Part shown: piece after piece, positions 29,364-40,996 of the stretch
How the letters are laid out: each line of letters starts with the position of its first letter
Numbering within the stretch: the first letter of the stretch is position 1
Source: Trichaptum fuscoviolaceum
Taxonomy: Eukaryota > Basidiomycota > Agaricomycetes > Hymenochaetales > Trichaptaceae
Assembly: GCA_910574455.1 (NCBI GenBank)
Contig: CAJSYZ010000009.1
Span: forward strand, 3,303,040-3,367,039
DNA: 64,000 nt
Direction: 5' to 3'
Program-made: the position numbers and the translations under genes
The notes under the pieces: model-generated
Told to the model about the DNA's origin: nothing
Seen by the model: the letters and a program-made list of their open reading frames with translations, nothing else
The model's database searches: none

Positions 29364-29547
29364 CATAACTCAACGCCGTATCATTTTGTGCGACGAGATC
29401 GGCTGCAACCCAGACGGAGGAATCAAGCCTGAAGCGTACGACGAGGTGAAGACGAAGGCCGAAGCACGTCGGAAGAAGTGGTCGACTGAGGAACTTGGGC
29501 ATGGCCATTGCAGGACGGCGCTTGGACTTCTTTGTTATGATCCTTAG
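29364..29547 (+). pseudogene. Host reading frame, part 3' of the Copia insertion
   Basis: Continues the frame of 14487-14671 after the GAAAG duplication: ITQRRIILCDEIGC, NPDGGIKPEAYDEVK, then a Lys/Arg-rich helix, to TAG at 29545-29547. See the 5' part for a tentative family. Confidence 0.5.
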
Positions 29548-29858
29548 AGGAAATGAATGATTTTCATCTTGACGATTGGTGCATTGAATGTGAATATGGT
29601 CAGCTTTTTGGACGGCGACGCCTATGGGGACTCAATGTCGAATTTGGCTTCTTATTCAATGATCTTCATCCGAGCTATCTGCATAAACTACGCCGCCGGA
29701 AATGATTCAAGAATTGATATCTGTTGGAGAAAGCAAGTCGAGGAATAACATCAAGGAATGATCTTCTTGCTAATGGGTTATGCATCACTGTTATAGTGCT
29801 TAGATACTTAAAAAATTATTTCAGTAGAGTATCGTTTTTAGAAGTTTACATTTTTCCA
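29548..29858. other. Intergenic
   Basis: AT-rich; nothing recognised. Confidence 0.4.
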
Positions 29859-30287
29859 TCACTCACTATTTTCTTTAATAACGATCCATATTTGAGTGCG
29901 CAAGTTCCCCAAGGCAGAGTATATGGTATGGCAGCAAGAATCGCAGAGTGAATATCGAGTGCGCCAATCACTAAGCTTCGCGTCACAACATGCCTGAGAC
30001 ACGCGTAGGGCATCATCAGTTGCGCATATCTTGAGCTGCAAGTATTCCTGGCATTCAGAGAGAGCCACACCATCATGTCCTAAGTCTGCGCAATCATCCT
30101 TGAATTGCAAGCACTTCTCAGGCTGTTGTCTGATCAGTTCTCGTAATTTCCCAAGCAGCATGTGGTCCTCATTTGACAGAAGATGCCAGCGCGCACTCTT
30201 TGTACGCGACTTCCCAGCTTCGGCCCTTTTATCTTGCGAGTACGTTTTGTCCCAATGGCTTTCATATGGCGTACGCAAAAGCTCTAG
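29859..30287 (-). pseudogene. BTB gene C, C-terminal part (cut off by a transposon)
   Basis: Starts in frame at LELLRTPYESHWDKTYSQD and runs to a stop at 29859. The same segment follows the AAFL junction in the paralogue at 61220-63174. It carries a Cys-rich stretch (SQACCDAKLSDW, CDSCCHTIYSAL). The N-terminal part lies at 33078-33907, and the 2790-bp element 30288-33077 separates them. Removing the element and one AG rebuilds CCTTCCTAGAGC, as in the paralogue. Confidence 0.8.
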
Positions 30288-30799
30288 CATCACAGAATCC
30301 GGCCACAAATTATCCCTAGGCTATTCTCAGCCACCATGTGGCCTAATTGATGTAAATCTCAGATAACTAACGAAAATGAGGCATATATCATACCGTGAAT
30401 TATCGGTTGACGACCGGGTTTGCAATAATTGTTCAATTGGCCGCAACATTTTCGTGAGAATTAAGCTTTACTTAAAAGGCATTGTGGACTCACAACCTCA
30501 TTATGAATGTTTGTAGACATTACGGAGCATTACAAAATTACTCTTCCTTACAACTCATTACTGCTCCCTCCGAAACTGTGATGTTTGCCTTTATTATGTG
30601 TAATTGCAGGTCTTCTTTGTATCATAATCCACTAAAGGGACTATAAAGCTTTTTCTTTGTTTATGATGTATTGCATGCACACAATAATAGTTTAGAAGGA
30701 TTGTAAAATTTATGGTTTTCATTTTGAATGCACTCGAAGCCAAATACATACGGAACTACATGCTACGTGGCCAGAGGACATTCAAGTAAGAAAGCTTAC

Positions 30800-30980
30800 A
30801 TTGTCGTGCCCACACTATTCCACGGGTCCGGATACGTGCACCCCGCCACCTCCGTCACGCCCGGCATCGTATCAGCCGTATCCGCCCACCCGTCGCGGAC
30901 GCTCAGCGTCTTCGGCGCATCGATCACCGCCGTGCTGTCGATCGGTAGCGTGCTATCCGCACCCGTCGCCGTACACGTTA
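30800..30980 (-). pseudogene. Captured exon of an unidentified gene
   Basis: About 60 open minus-strand codons, GC-rich unlike the AT-rich flanks (ADSTLPIDSTAVIDAPKTL, then DGWADTADTMPGVTEVAGC and YPDPWNSVG), followed by a donor-like GTAAGC. Base composition and the donor suggest a captured exon. I do not recognise the gene. Confidence 0.45.
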
Positions 30981-31109
30981 GCTAGAACTCATGTTTACCC
31001 CGTTAGGGAGCCCGCTCATGGATGCGGGTGGCCACGCGCCATGTATGGAGCGGTTTGCTAGGCAGCGTAGGTCTCGTCGAATTGGTCGGCAACTACACCA
31101 TGTCCCATT

Positions 31110-32065
31110 CTAATGGAAGTTAGAACAAGAGGGAACATCAACAATTATGTAAAACGTACACTCTTCGACTATGTCGCCCGCTTCATCGACCGTCCTCCGT
31201 GTGCGGCTGACAATAAGCATCATTGCCTGAATCTTCGAATCTGCAGGTGTTCTGTTCTTCCGCTCGAGGTCTCTCCATGCCTCCAGCAGAACGACGCGCT
31301 GCAAACAAGTCAGCCACCCTGCTAGAACTCAGAGTAAGCTCACACATACCTCTTCTTTAAGGCCTCTGTTCTTCAGATCCTCGTATGCCCTCTCGAACAC
31401 CTGGCGAGCCAGGTTCAAATCGCCCACCGCCATCTTCTCTTCGTCCTTATCCCCGACTTCGCTCGATGTCTGCTGACAGGAATTGGACTTGCTTCAAATT
31501 CTGCGAGCGCACGCCAGACCTTTACGTGGCCACTCAAGCGCACAAGACGCTACTCATACAGAGCTCTCGTACGCTGTCGCTCGCCCTGCTCAAATTCGAA
31601 GTTGACGTACGCCTTCCAGAGGTATTCAGGGTACAAGAGCGGCTGCTGCAATGAGCCGAGTTCGAGTATGGCTCACGTTCGTCTACGAGCGCTGCCTCGA
31701 ACTGGGTGAACTGGATCCAGGCTGAGATGTCTGTTGGATCGTATTCGATGTACTTTTCGTAAAGCGTTCGCACGCGGTCAAATTTTCGGAGCTGAAGATA
31801 ATGTCAGTTAACTACGCAAATGATAAGAGTAAATGTTGTTACGTTGAGCTCAAGTCGGATATAGCCTTTGAAGAGCTTACCCTTCGGACACATGCCAATT
31901 GCAGCATCAAGTAATTTGCGTGCTGCGGGTAAATCAAGTCGGCAGAGCCTCAAACATGAGCCACAGCTTCGCAAAAGTGAACAGCTTGAGAGGGACCACT
32001 TGTAACGTTGTTCGGTATACTTGCTGTGTCCGATCATAATCCTGCGTGAACGCGTAATAGCAACT
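31110..32065 (-). pseudogene. Captured C-terminal fragment of the splicing factor gene CLF1 (crooked neck)
   Basis: In minus-strand order: [53 protein letters not shown]; after an intron, [32 protein letters not shown]; then [15 protein letters not shown] in a shifted frame, SGHVKVWRALAEFEA and, after another intron, RVVLLEAW...DEAG. These are HAT repeats of CLF1/SYF3, a core NineTeen-complex splicing factor. Several frameshifts and an in-frame stop occur, and the N-terminal half of the gene is absent. Confidence 0.85.
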
Positions 32066-32104
32066 GCAAAGAAACTGATATGTAACAAAGAATGTACTTA
32101 GGTG

Positions 32105-32480
32105 TCTCGATAACGCACCATGTCGTCGTCAGACTCCTCCTTTTTCTCTTCCTCCTTGGGTGCCTCCGCAGCAGGTGCGACACCACGTGCAGCGCGCGCA
32201 GCAGGTGCACTGCTGACGGGTGCTCCGTCACCCCCCACCGATGTTTGAGAGCAGGTCCTTCACGTTCTTGCCCTCTTGGCGAATAAAGATGCCCAGATGG
32301 GCTCGACTTTAACTTCTGCCACAGTGGTGAGCGCTGTGAGCTTGTCGGACTATGGAAAATGGATAACAAAGTCTGTCTGTTTTGAATGACTCGAGATAAG
32401 TTGGAGAACGCACGGTAATCTCAAGGCCCTCGTCGGCGAGAGAACGCCGTGTAGGCAGTCGCGAGGTTGGTGTTCGACTA
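32105..32480 (-). pseudogene. Captured fragment of the 60S acidic ribosomal protein P1 gene
   Basis: Minus strand: LATAYTAF, then SLADEGLEIT, an intron (GTGCGT...CATAG), SDKLTALTTVAEVKVEPIW, EGKNVKDLLSNIGGG, an Ala-coding stretch in a shifted frame, and EEKKEESDDDM. This is the classic P1 stalk-protein pattern with its acidic SDDDMG end cut off. At least two frameshifts make it non-functional. The intron is retained. It lies upstream of the CLF1 piece in the same orientation. Confidence 0.85.
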
Positions 32481-33077
32481 AGTTTGATCAAGATGCGAAG
32501 CATGTTATCCAAACTAGCAGGTGGGAGGGATAGGTGGAGTGAAGAAAGGCGATGAAGACAACTTCTGCCGGTGTCCTAAATGGAGTCATGATTATGTAAC
32601 TTACCTCAGGCTTCAAGTTTCGGATTTTGCACAAGTCCTTTTTCCGGCCACTGCAACACCGGCACCGGTGTCATCGATTACCATTAATTACTGTAACATT
32701 ACAATGTCCATAGACATTATGAATCTTTACAATCTTTATCTAATGTATTATGCCAATTTTATAATATAGCTAAAGCTCCTATCAAAACATTACATTATTA
32801 ATGCAAACTCTATCACTATATGTGATCTTCAGAAATCACGGCATATTCACTACAAAGAAAATTAGACATTAACAAATCCCTGCTATCTGATTGTGTAACT
32901 CTGTACCACTTATCCTAAGTTTGTTATATTAAACATTATTATCGTCAGCCCATGAGCTGCCTACAAGAATTCAATATACACTAACAGAACTTTATCTGCT
33001 ATTGTAGAACTCAGATAATCAATGTATATAAAATTAGGAGATTATAAATATATAGTTTTGAGCCGGATTCTGTGATG

Positions 33078-33907
33078 AGGAAGGCCGCGGGAAGAATACC
33101 ATACAATCCAAAGCGTTTTGCGAAGTTGATGGCGACGATGGGTTCCGGTAATTTTGTCTTTCGCCAAGCAGCTGCCGCATCTTGACCTTTAAGGACCTTT
33201 GATACTTCATCTGCTTTATCCCATTTCTCAAGTGTCTTTGGCCAATCAGCTTCAACGCGCTCGACAATGTACTTTGAAATGGCTTCGACTTCGTATTTAC
33301 GTGCCATTTCCATAAGAGGGAGTAGGCGGATGGGCGTGTTGCTGTCTCGGAATTTCAGCGAGGGTGGGCTAAAGAGCAGAAGCTCAGATGAGCTCAAGAT
33401 AAAGACGAGCGATGAAAACACGCACAATAGGTCATAGAAGAATCCCAGCAGTTGCTCGACCTGCTCCTTGGTATCTGACAGCTCAACAATGGGCACGCCC
33501 TCGTACACGCTATTCACAGATTTATGGTGATCAGGAGTTGAACATGAAAGTTCTAAGTCACTATCGGTGCGTTCCGAATGATTGGAGGAATCCAGAAGGG
33601 TGAACATGCCTTCGAACACTGAAGAGTGTTTGGATAGTATACTCTTGTGGACGCGGAAAAGGATACGCTTCACTGAAGAAGTGTTTTCAGAGACATCAAT
33701 GGAGCCCTCTTCTGTCCTCCTTCGCTTCTTTCCTCTGTCCGAATCCACTTCTGTTGCTTGAGTACCGTGCTCACCAGTGCTTGTATCGAAATCACATCCT
33801 CGTTCGCCGATAGAGTTAGATGTTGTCGTGGTGGTGGCGCAGAGGATTATGTTTCCATCTGTAAACCAGAGCTTCTCGTGCTTATCGCCTTCAAGTTCAA
33901 CAGACAT
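33078..33907 (-). pseudogene. BTB/POZ-domain protein gene C, N-terminal part
   Basis: Exons 33907-33426 and 33368-33078, with a 57-nt intron (33425-33369). The start ATG 33907 gives MSVELEGDKHEKLWFTDGN. A Lys/Arg-rich stretch (KKRRRTEE) precedes the BTB core (ILFRVHKSILSKHSSVFEGMF, VPIVELSDT..QVEQLLGFFYD), then a helical region (LPLMEMARKYEVEAI, VAINFAKRFGLYGILPAAFL). The gene is cut at AAFL by the TIR element and would now read into ITESGSKL and a stop. BTB proteins of this type often dimerise or join Cullin-3 ligases; function here is unknown. Confidence 0.8.
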
Positions 33908-35013
33908 CAAAGATATGTGAAAAGGAGCGGTGATAAACTTGACGGTAGATCAAGAACTTATTTACGCGTCAGACTCACGCTGGTGTCTGCCGGGTGTTTT
34001 GTATCGGAGCTTAAATTAAGCCGATGGCCGAGCTTGAACTTCAAGTCCAACTGCGGAGTTCAGTTGAACTCCAAGGTCTCGAAAGTAAATTAGGCACTTA
34101 ATCTTTGAAGCGCTTAACAGTACTCTCATCTTCGTCTCAACGCCCATATCACTGTATTCAAGTTATCCGAAAGACAAGATAAAGTGTGGCGCATACTATA
34201 TCCAATCGCGGGTCGAAGATTTAACCGACTTCGAGCTGCAACTGAAAAGTGAACTCGCTTCTCGATCTCGGAGAAACCAAGAGGTTGAAAGGCCCAAGGA
34301 ATAGGACGACTACTACAACTTGCTTAGGCTGATCATAGAAGAATCGCCGCTCATCCGTCCGAGGATCCCCATAATGTTGTTAGAGACTTGTTCTATCAGG
34401 ACACCGCCGGACTTGACAACGTGGACGGATTTCAAGCGGCTGTTAAATACCTGTCTCAAGATAATAGATATCGTAACCCGTGGCATAGGTTTGACATCTG
34501 TCAGTGACACTCATTCCAAAGCTATTGGTCTAACTGAACTACAGGGCAGCTATATAGCTTGTAGGACTGAGGTCCATTAAACGGGCTTTGACTCAACAAC
34601 CATTCTCGGACTAGCGCAACAGAATATGTTTTAGATGGGAGACTTGTTAAGATAACATGAGAAACATTCAGAAGTGTTTCCAACTTTTGTAACTGTAGTT
34701 GGACATACTAAATGTTATAAGGTATACGAGTAGTACTATCTGGATGCAGACTCACTAACAGAATCGTTTAAAGTAGGGACAAGACAGAATGATTGAACCG
34801 TCTTGTCCGAGAGGCTCAGCACATTCTTTTTTGTCTTTATATAACCTGTGACTTTCACAACCCTACATCACCAGGTTCTGGGCAAATGTAAGTGATTGGA
34901 TATGGCTTAAAGGGAGAACTGAAATTTACTAGAAAAATATCAAAGACCTCAGGCTAGTTAAGAAGATTATTCAAAATAGTAAAAGTGATATCCAATAACG
35001 CTAATTTCGAAGA
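33908..35013. other. Intergenic between BTB genes C and D
   Basis: No gene is seen. TTGAACTTCAAGTCC and CAGTTGAACTCC occur at 34034-34072, about 130 bp before gene C. Confidence 0.45.
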
Positions 35014-36342
35014 CTACAGGTTTATTGCAGGTTTTACGGATCGTAAATCAGCACAGCAGGGCTTTGAGGCATATAATGACTCACTTGTTTTTCTGACATA
35101 ATCCCATGTTATGGTGCGCACGAGCTCTAAAGCAGAATCAATTCGTTTGTTGCAGAACCGGCAAACAACGAATTTCTTTTGCCTATCCATCTTTCGAGAT
35201 CCACTACAATATTCCCGCGACCAACGTAAGAGATCACTGGCATACACAGAAGAGAATTGAAGCTGGAAATAGTCTCGACACTCAATGAGTACCTTCTTAT
35301 CATACTTCTTGTTTGTACAATCGTCGAATATAACGTTGTTGAATCGAGAATCAAGAAGGAAACGAATATGGTCCCTAAGCCTCTCTCGTAATATCCCGAG
35401 CAATGTATGGTCGTCAGACGACAAAAGATTCCAGCGAGCGCATAATATCCGCCAGTGTCTGTTACAATCCTCTTCCTGTCGCGGGTTGTATTTATTCCAA
35501 TCTTCGTGATACGGTGTACGCATAAGCTCCATAAATGCTGCGGTAAGAATGCCGTGTAGTTTGAATCGCTTTGCGAAGTTTATAGCGGCGACGGGTTCGG
35601 GAAATACTGTGCGCTGTTGTCGTCTTCCGCTGTACGTCCAATGTGTGATATCTTCATCATCACAATCAGGTACCCTGAATAATACATCTGATTTGTCCCA
35701 TTCCTCGAGCGTTTTTGGCCAATCCACGTCGATGTGTTCGATGATGTGCTTTGTGATCCCTTCGACTTCGTATTTACAGGCTATCTCCATGAGGGGGAGG
35801 ACCAAGATGGGCAGATCACTGTCTCTGTCCCTAAGCGTGAGCGAACTAGAAGGATGATGTTAACTTACATTCTTGTAGTAAGTTGACGGAACTCGGAGGA
35901 AGGGGACGTACAGAGGATCATAGAGAGCTCCTAACAGCTGCTCGACTTGCTCAATAGTATCCGAGAGCTCAACGACGGGAGCACCTTCGTATTCCTTGTT
36001 CAAATGCCCGTGTGCATCATATCCGAAGCCCGCCCTGCCCCTTGCAGCATTGGTGGATTCGGCAGGATCCGGAAGCGTGAACATTCCTTCGAAAACCGGG
36101 GAATGTTTAGCCAATATTCCTTTATGGACACGAAAAAGGGTGCGTCTTGTCGAGAGTGAACTTGTATAGCTACTAACATCCAAGTTCTCTTCGGTTCTCC
36201 TAGCTCTTTTTCTTCTGTTCGGGCGAGTACCGCTGCAAGTATCATCGCTCGCAGACTCAGGTTCCCTTGTAGAAGGGATACTGAGGATTATGTTTCCGTC
36301 GAGGAACCAGAACTTCTCGTGTTTAGTTATCAGAGTCGACAT
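35014..36342 (-). CDS. BTB/POZ-domain protein (gene D, intact copy)
   Basis: Exons 36342-35912 and 35845-35014 (420 aa). The 66-nt intron was placed by alignment to gene C (YDPL|SLTLRDRDSD against YDLF|PPSLKFRDSN). The start is MSTLITKHEKFWFLDGN. A basic stretch (RRKRARRTEE) precedes the BTB core (TLFRVHKGILAKHSPVFEGMF, APVVELSDTIEQVEQLLGALYD). Helices follow (VLPLMEIACKYEVEGITKHI, VAAINFAKRFKLHGILTAAF), then a C-terminal half with paired cysteines (VVCRFCNKRIDSAL). It is the only complete member of the four BTB sequences here. Such BTB families are strongly expanded in agaricomycetes; the substrate is unknown. Confidence 0.85.
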
Positions 36343-36955
36343 TGAGGAGTGCGATAAGGTCAAGTCAGAGGGATGTTCTGTGAATAATCCTCGGAATAAT
36401 CATGATGCGCGCTTCAAAGTCCGCCGACTCCGCCGCGGCGGCATCCGAGACATTAGAGTTCAAGTTGAGTACTTGCCGTTCGTCATGAAATGAAACGGTT
36501 CGACGGCTCGAACAGGATCAGCTCTTTGTCTGATACACACTTTTATCGACAGGATAGTATCTGTCGGATAGTGCGAACGACGAGACGGTCGGACCACTAC
36601 CATGGATCGACAATGACTCGGAAGGCGCAGCGCATTCACGGAGTAAATGCAGCATAACATGACAGTTGAGATCCTCGCGTCAAGAAGTGGTATGTCTGTT
36701 TGACATGCATCTGGAGAGAAAGACATTGATAAGACATCTCCGTCATCAGTGCAGCAAGTGCGTTCCCAAACACCCGATATTGCAGATAACCATTCATAGA
36801 TGCATACACGGTGCCATTAATACTCCATGACCAGATAATCACGATATCTGCATTCTTTGAAAGTCAGTATTCCAACATACTGCGTATCTCTACGGTGTCC
36901 AGTATATAATACTGATCACTGAGGCGCAAACCATTCCATTGGATATAGGTTAGTT
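36343..36955. other. Intergenic between BTB D and MYND G
   Basis: No gene is seen. GAGTTCAAGTTGAG at 36456-36469 lies about 115 bp before gene D. Confidence 0.45.
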
Positions 36956-38087
36956 TCAATCATCAACCCAATTAACCTTGAACCTTTCGGTACCCTTTCG
37001 AGTGCCTATTGGAGACCAAAGACTATCATTCCGAACAATTTCCTCCAAGGGTGCGCAAGGCTCCTTTTTATGACGAGGCCAGTCCTTCCTCTGGCATTCT
37101 TTCTATAAACCGATTAACGATGGTGTCAGGCGATCATACAATCATAATGATGAAAGACTGTCTATAGCGCGAACTCACAGAGCAATAGGACGTCCATTTG
37201 CACTTGCTACACGCCTTCAGGGGCGATTTCTCTTCGCTAAGAAGCCACGGCTTTCCGCACTCCGGATTAGCACAGAAAGCGCGAGCTCGCGTCGCAGCGA
37301 ACTCGTCCTCCAATGCATCCGGCAGGTCCTCAAACTTATCGAGGTTGTGGGCTTGTACGTAGCTGTTCCTCCTGCGCATGATATCAACCATAAGCTGCCT
37401 GGGTGTGGGGCCTTGCATGTACTCTCGGCGTTCCTGGAAGACCTTTTCGCGAGCAGCCTGCGCCGCAGGCACGTTGTGCAAGAACGGACAGTCGCCATCC
37501 ATGCAACCTGCATCCCGGCCAAAGAACTAGTTCTCAGTCAGAGAAAGGAACTGTAAGGCGCGCAACAAACAAAGAGAGCTTACCATGCATTGTATATCTT
37601 TCTTCGGGAAGCCATCAGCCCTGAGCTTCGCGAAGTACGCGTCCCACTCCGCATTCCCGGTCGTCTTGGCCTTGCTGTGGTAGTTCAGCATGATATTGAA
37701 GAACGCCCTTTCATTGCGCAGAACAGCGTCCAGTATCCCTCCTTCCGAGGCTCTGTAGTTCGATTCGATCAATTCATGGTAGTTTTCGACGTCCGCAGGC
37801 AGAAGCGTCCCGTCCTTTCGTGGGTGTAGCTTGACGCCAGTCACTGCCTCAAGCGCGAAGTCTGTGTATGGGCTGAAGTCGAGCCCTTGCCTTGGGAAGA
37901 TCTGGCCGCTCGGTCTTGACCTGTCTGGCGGGATGTTGTCCAGGAACTTGTACTGTCCGAGAATCAAGGCGCGCAGGTAGTGATAGCGTTCGAGGTTCAA
38001 CGCTCCTTGACTCTTCCCCTGCTCATAGTCCTTGGTACCCGGCTGTGGGCTGCAATGTGTGTACCTGTAAGGGCTATCGCTCGGCAT
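36956..38087 (-). CDS. MYND zinc-finger protein (copy G)
   Basis: Exons 38087-37584, 37526-37179 and 37102-36956 (332 aa); introns of 57 and 76 nt are at the same places as in copy H. The N-terminal 165 residues are a conserved, unnamed region (LNLERYHYLRALILGQ, LDFSPYTDF, GVKLHPRKDGTLLPADVE, RAFFNIMLNYHSKAKTTGN). A small Cys/His segment (GCMDGDCPFLH) starts exon 2. The C-terminal MYND finger is CANPEC...CSKCKWTSYCSKECQ...HKKEPC. MYND fingers bind proline-rich partners in transcription or chromatin proteins. No SET domain is present, so it is not a Smyd methyltransferase. Confidence 0.85.
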
Positions 38088-39167
38088 CTAGGATGCGTGG
38101 TCCTCACTTGCGCGAGATAAAGGGAGAAGGCGACTCGCTGGCCATCGTGACCGTCAGGGTTGTAGCAGTTGAACTCCGCGCAGCTGCGGTACGGCAGTGG
38201 CTGTGTGCTCTACTAGTACCTACTAAGTACTAGTAGGCTGTCAGCTCACGCTATCGTGATTATGACCACCACATACAACTCTGGTACACTTCCTCATCGT
38301 GTGTCGAAGAACGGCGGCGTGAACTCCGGAATGCTCTATGGAATCACCCGCTGACTCTTCGTACTCTCTTGACCAAAAGCGCGCCTCGGACCAGTACTGG
38401 ACTTCATCAGGAACTCAGGCCGGTTTCCTACCCTGTTTCCTCACGACCGATCGCCCTCCCCGGACTCGGATGGCAAATCAAGGAACCCGGACTGATGGCT
38501 GCTGGCTTTCTTTATTCCTCGCTTTAATTCCTTTCTCTCTTTCATTATTATTCATCATAGACGGCATAGACAAATGCCCCCTTATTGCCATCGCCCGCAT
38601 GCCCAAAACATTGCAATAAAAGCCTCTTTGTAGCGTTACCGACACTGTACTTTCACTTTATATGCGCGCCCCCCTCTCTTAGCGTTTCCTCGCAAAACTG
38701 TACCATTACCACTTATACCATTCATAGATCATACCTTCCTCTTTTCCTTGAAACTTAATTGACACTTTATGCTATTAGCCATAGACCTTTTTCTCCCTGC
38801 ACGGTCGTCGGTAGATAACTTTGTAGTTTAAGTGCGCCATTGGCCGGGCCTGCAAATTGCGCAATGGAATAAACAAGCAAACAAACAAACAAGCAAACAA
38901 ACAATTTCCAAGTCGGACTTCAAGTTAGAGTCGGAGTTCAAGTCGTGCCGCCGGCACCTTAAGTCCGAATAGCGAGTCGCTTACCCTCATCCTCGAAAGC
39001 TGGGAGTACGACAGAAAAGTGAACAGGCTTCTCCGCACCCAATATGCCGATCGACTAAGCAGTATAACACACGAACGTTTCAAAGGAGGTAGGTTTTAAT
39101 TGAGTAGGGTGTGAAATACAGATGTCTTGTTTTACATTATGCCGCAGATCGTTCTCTGTCTTGTATT
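38088..39167. other. Intergenic
   Basis: No gene is seen. It contains a CTACTAGTACCTACTAAGTA-type palindrome at about 38209-38237 and an AAAC tandem repeat, with TTCAAGTTAGAG/GTTCAAGTC motifs at 38918-38945. Confidence 0.45.
38870..38904. repeat. (AAAC/AAGC)n microsatellite
   Basis: About nine 4-bp units of AAAC with some AAGC. Confidence 0.9.
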
Positions 39168-40996
39168 TTACGCTTGGTCGGGTATGATAGGGTACCATTT
39201 GTTGAAGATGTTCTTCGGATCGTATTTCTTCTTCAGTTCTTGGAGTTTAGGATAATTGGGGCCAAAAAGCTGCTTGGCTTTATTTGCTGACGTCGAAGCG
39301 CCGCCATCCGCTAAACAAGGTATAAGTCAATAAACGCGAAAATAGAGACACTGTGAAATGATGGCACTTACAATAATTCCCATATGCCCTAGGCTCAGCG
39401 ATGGATCCGGACCCATCCCCGTCAGCCTCGACGATCTTAGAGAACGCAGTCACCCCCTCCTTCGCCTTCTTCTCGTTCTCAGGCGTGTTCGCGTCCCCGG
39501 GCCACGTGCACACCGTCAGAACATTCAGGTCCGACCCGCGGCCAGAGAACGCCATCGCGGAGTTCGACACCTCGAGTACTTTTGCCATCGACACGTACTC
39601 AAACGAGACCATGTATCTGTGCATCCCCTGCGACAGTTCCGCCATTTTCTTGAATGCGGCCGTGGCTGTGCGGGTGAACGCGCTGGGATTTGCTACAGAT
39701 AATTTCGCGCCGCGAAGGTATCGGCATGATCCATAATCAACGCCATCGTTCTGCGCGACAAGAAAGTGCCATTGTATACATTAGACTTTCAACACAAAAG
39801 TGTTGCATGACGTACAAGCAAAGAGTTCTGTCGTTCATATGGAATTTCGCTAGTCTTATCTATTGGCTCTATTACAAATATCAGTATTTATCCAGGCGGA
39901 GGGATAAGGAAGGCTTACTGAGGTCGAGGAATGCTTTGAACCGCTTCCTGCCCTCTTCTTCCGAGCCATTGTGGAATACGATTGCGAGGATAACAGGCTA
40001 GGGCATAAGGTCTTTAGTTTCTCTATCTTGCAAATGTGCAATGTCCTGAACAAGTCACCTTATTCAAAGGAGGCGGTGCCACTGCCATGAAGTGAAACAT
40101 AGCTTCCTTCTCGTAGGGGCCTTTGCTCCACCAGTCTTGCGTGACGGCGAGTAGGGCCTCCAGCTGCTCCTCGACGAAGATCAAGGCACCGGAATAGACA
40201 GTGCGGCGTTGCTCATGCAGCCTGAATACGAACTCTGTACAAACGCCAAAATTTCCACCTCCACCTCGCACAGCCCAGAGCAGATCTGCGTTCTCGGACT
40301 CGTTTGCAATGACTATCGAGCCGTCGGCCAAGACGACTTCGACCTGATGTGTAGAGAGGATCAATAACTATTTTTTCCATATATTTCCTGAGCATGTCTC
40401 ACCTGAACGAGGTTGTCGATTGTCAATCCGTGTTCAGGCGTCAACCATCCGTATCCACCGCCGAGAGTCAGACTAGACATGGTTGATAAGTGGCTAGTCG
40501 AAGTTGTAGAGTAGGATAGAACTTACCCTCCTACACCAGTCTATGGCAAATGGCCTCAGACATCAGGAACCGTCGACTGAGCACGAGGAAGATTGCTTAC
40601 ATGGTTCACAGTACCTCCAACGCCAGCCAAGCCATACTTGATAGCAGTCTCATCGACTGTCTTCCAGATGGCACCACCTCCTACATAACCGAGCTTCTTA
40701 TCGGGATCAACACGCACTACGCCCAGGTATTTTGACAGATCAATGACGAGACCTCCATCGGAGGACGAGGCGCCAGTGACATTGTGGCCACCGCCACGGA
40801 CAGCAAGAGAGAGACCATCCGCTTCAGCATATTTGATTGCCTGAGACACATCGTGCGCATCCTTGACGAAAGCCACGAACTTCGCCTTACGCGAAGCATT
40901 TTTCGCCCAGCGCAAGATTGCATCCTCGTAATCAGCATCGGCCGGCGTCACAATGTCGCCTTTGAACGAAGCTTTGAAGAAGTCGAAATTGGCCAT
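39168..40996 (-). CDS. FAD-linked oxidase, BBE-like (copy I)
   Basis: Eight exons: 40996-40601, 40540-40527, 40472-40403, 40343-40059, 39997-39919, 39868-39816, 39750-39372 and 39310-39168 (472 aa). Exon 2 is a 14-nt micro-exon. The FAD-binding PCMH fold is shown by [17 protein letters not shown], where the His is the likely flavin attachment site, and by [15 protein letters not shown] and [10 protein letters not shown]. The C-terminal BBE segment is [13 protein letters not shown]. No Cys is seen at the second attachment position of bicovalent enzymes. There is no signal peptide, so it is probably intracellular. Relatives oxidise carbohydrates or alkaloid-like substrates; the substrate here is unknown. 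It is a paralogue of 58957-60791. Confidence 0.9.

Larger units (their letters stand above)
30288..33077. mobile_element. 2.8-kb TIR element carrying RPLP1 and CLF1 gene fragments
   Basis: Perfect 16-bp inverted termini CATCACAGAATCCGGC (30288-30303 and 33062-33077) extend imperfectly to about 26 bp. The flanks show AG/AG, a 2-bp duplication judged against the uninterrupted BTB paralogue. There is no transposase. On the minus strand it holds, in order, part of the RPLP1 gene, part of the CLF1 gene and a third coding-like piece. Introns are retained, so capture was at DNA level. It interrupts BTB gene C. The superfamily is uncertain; a 2-bp AG duplication is unusual. Confidence 0.85.
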
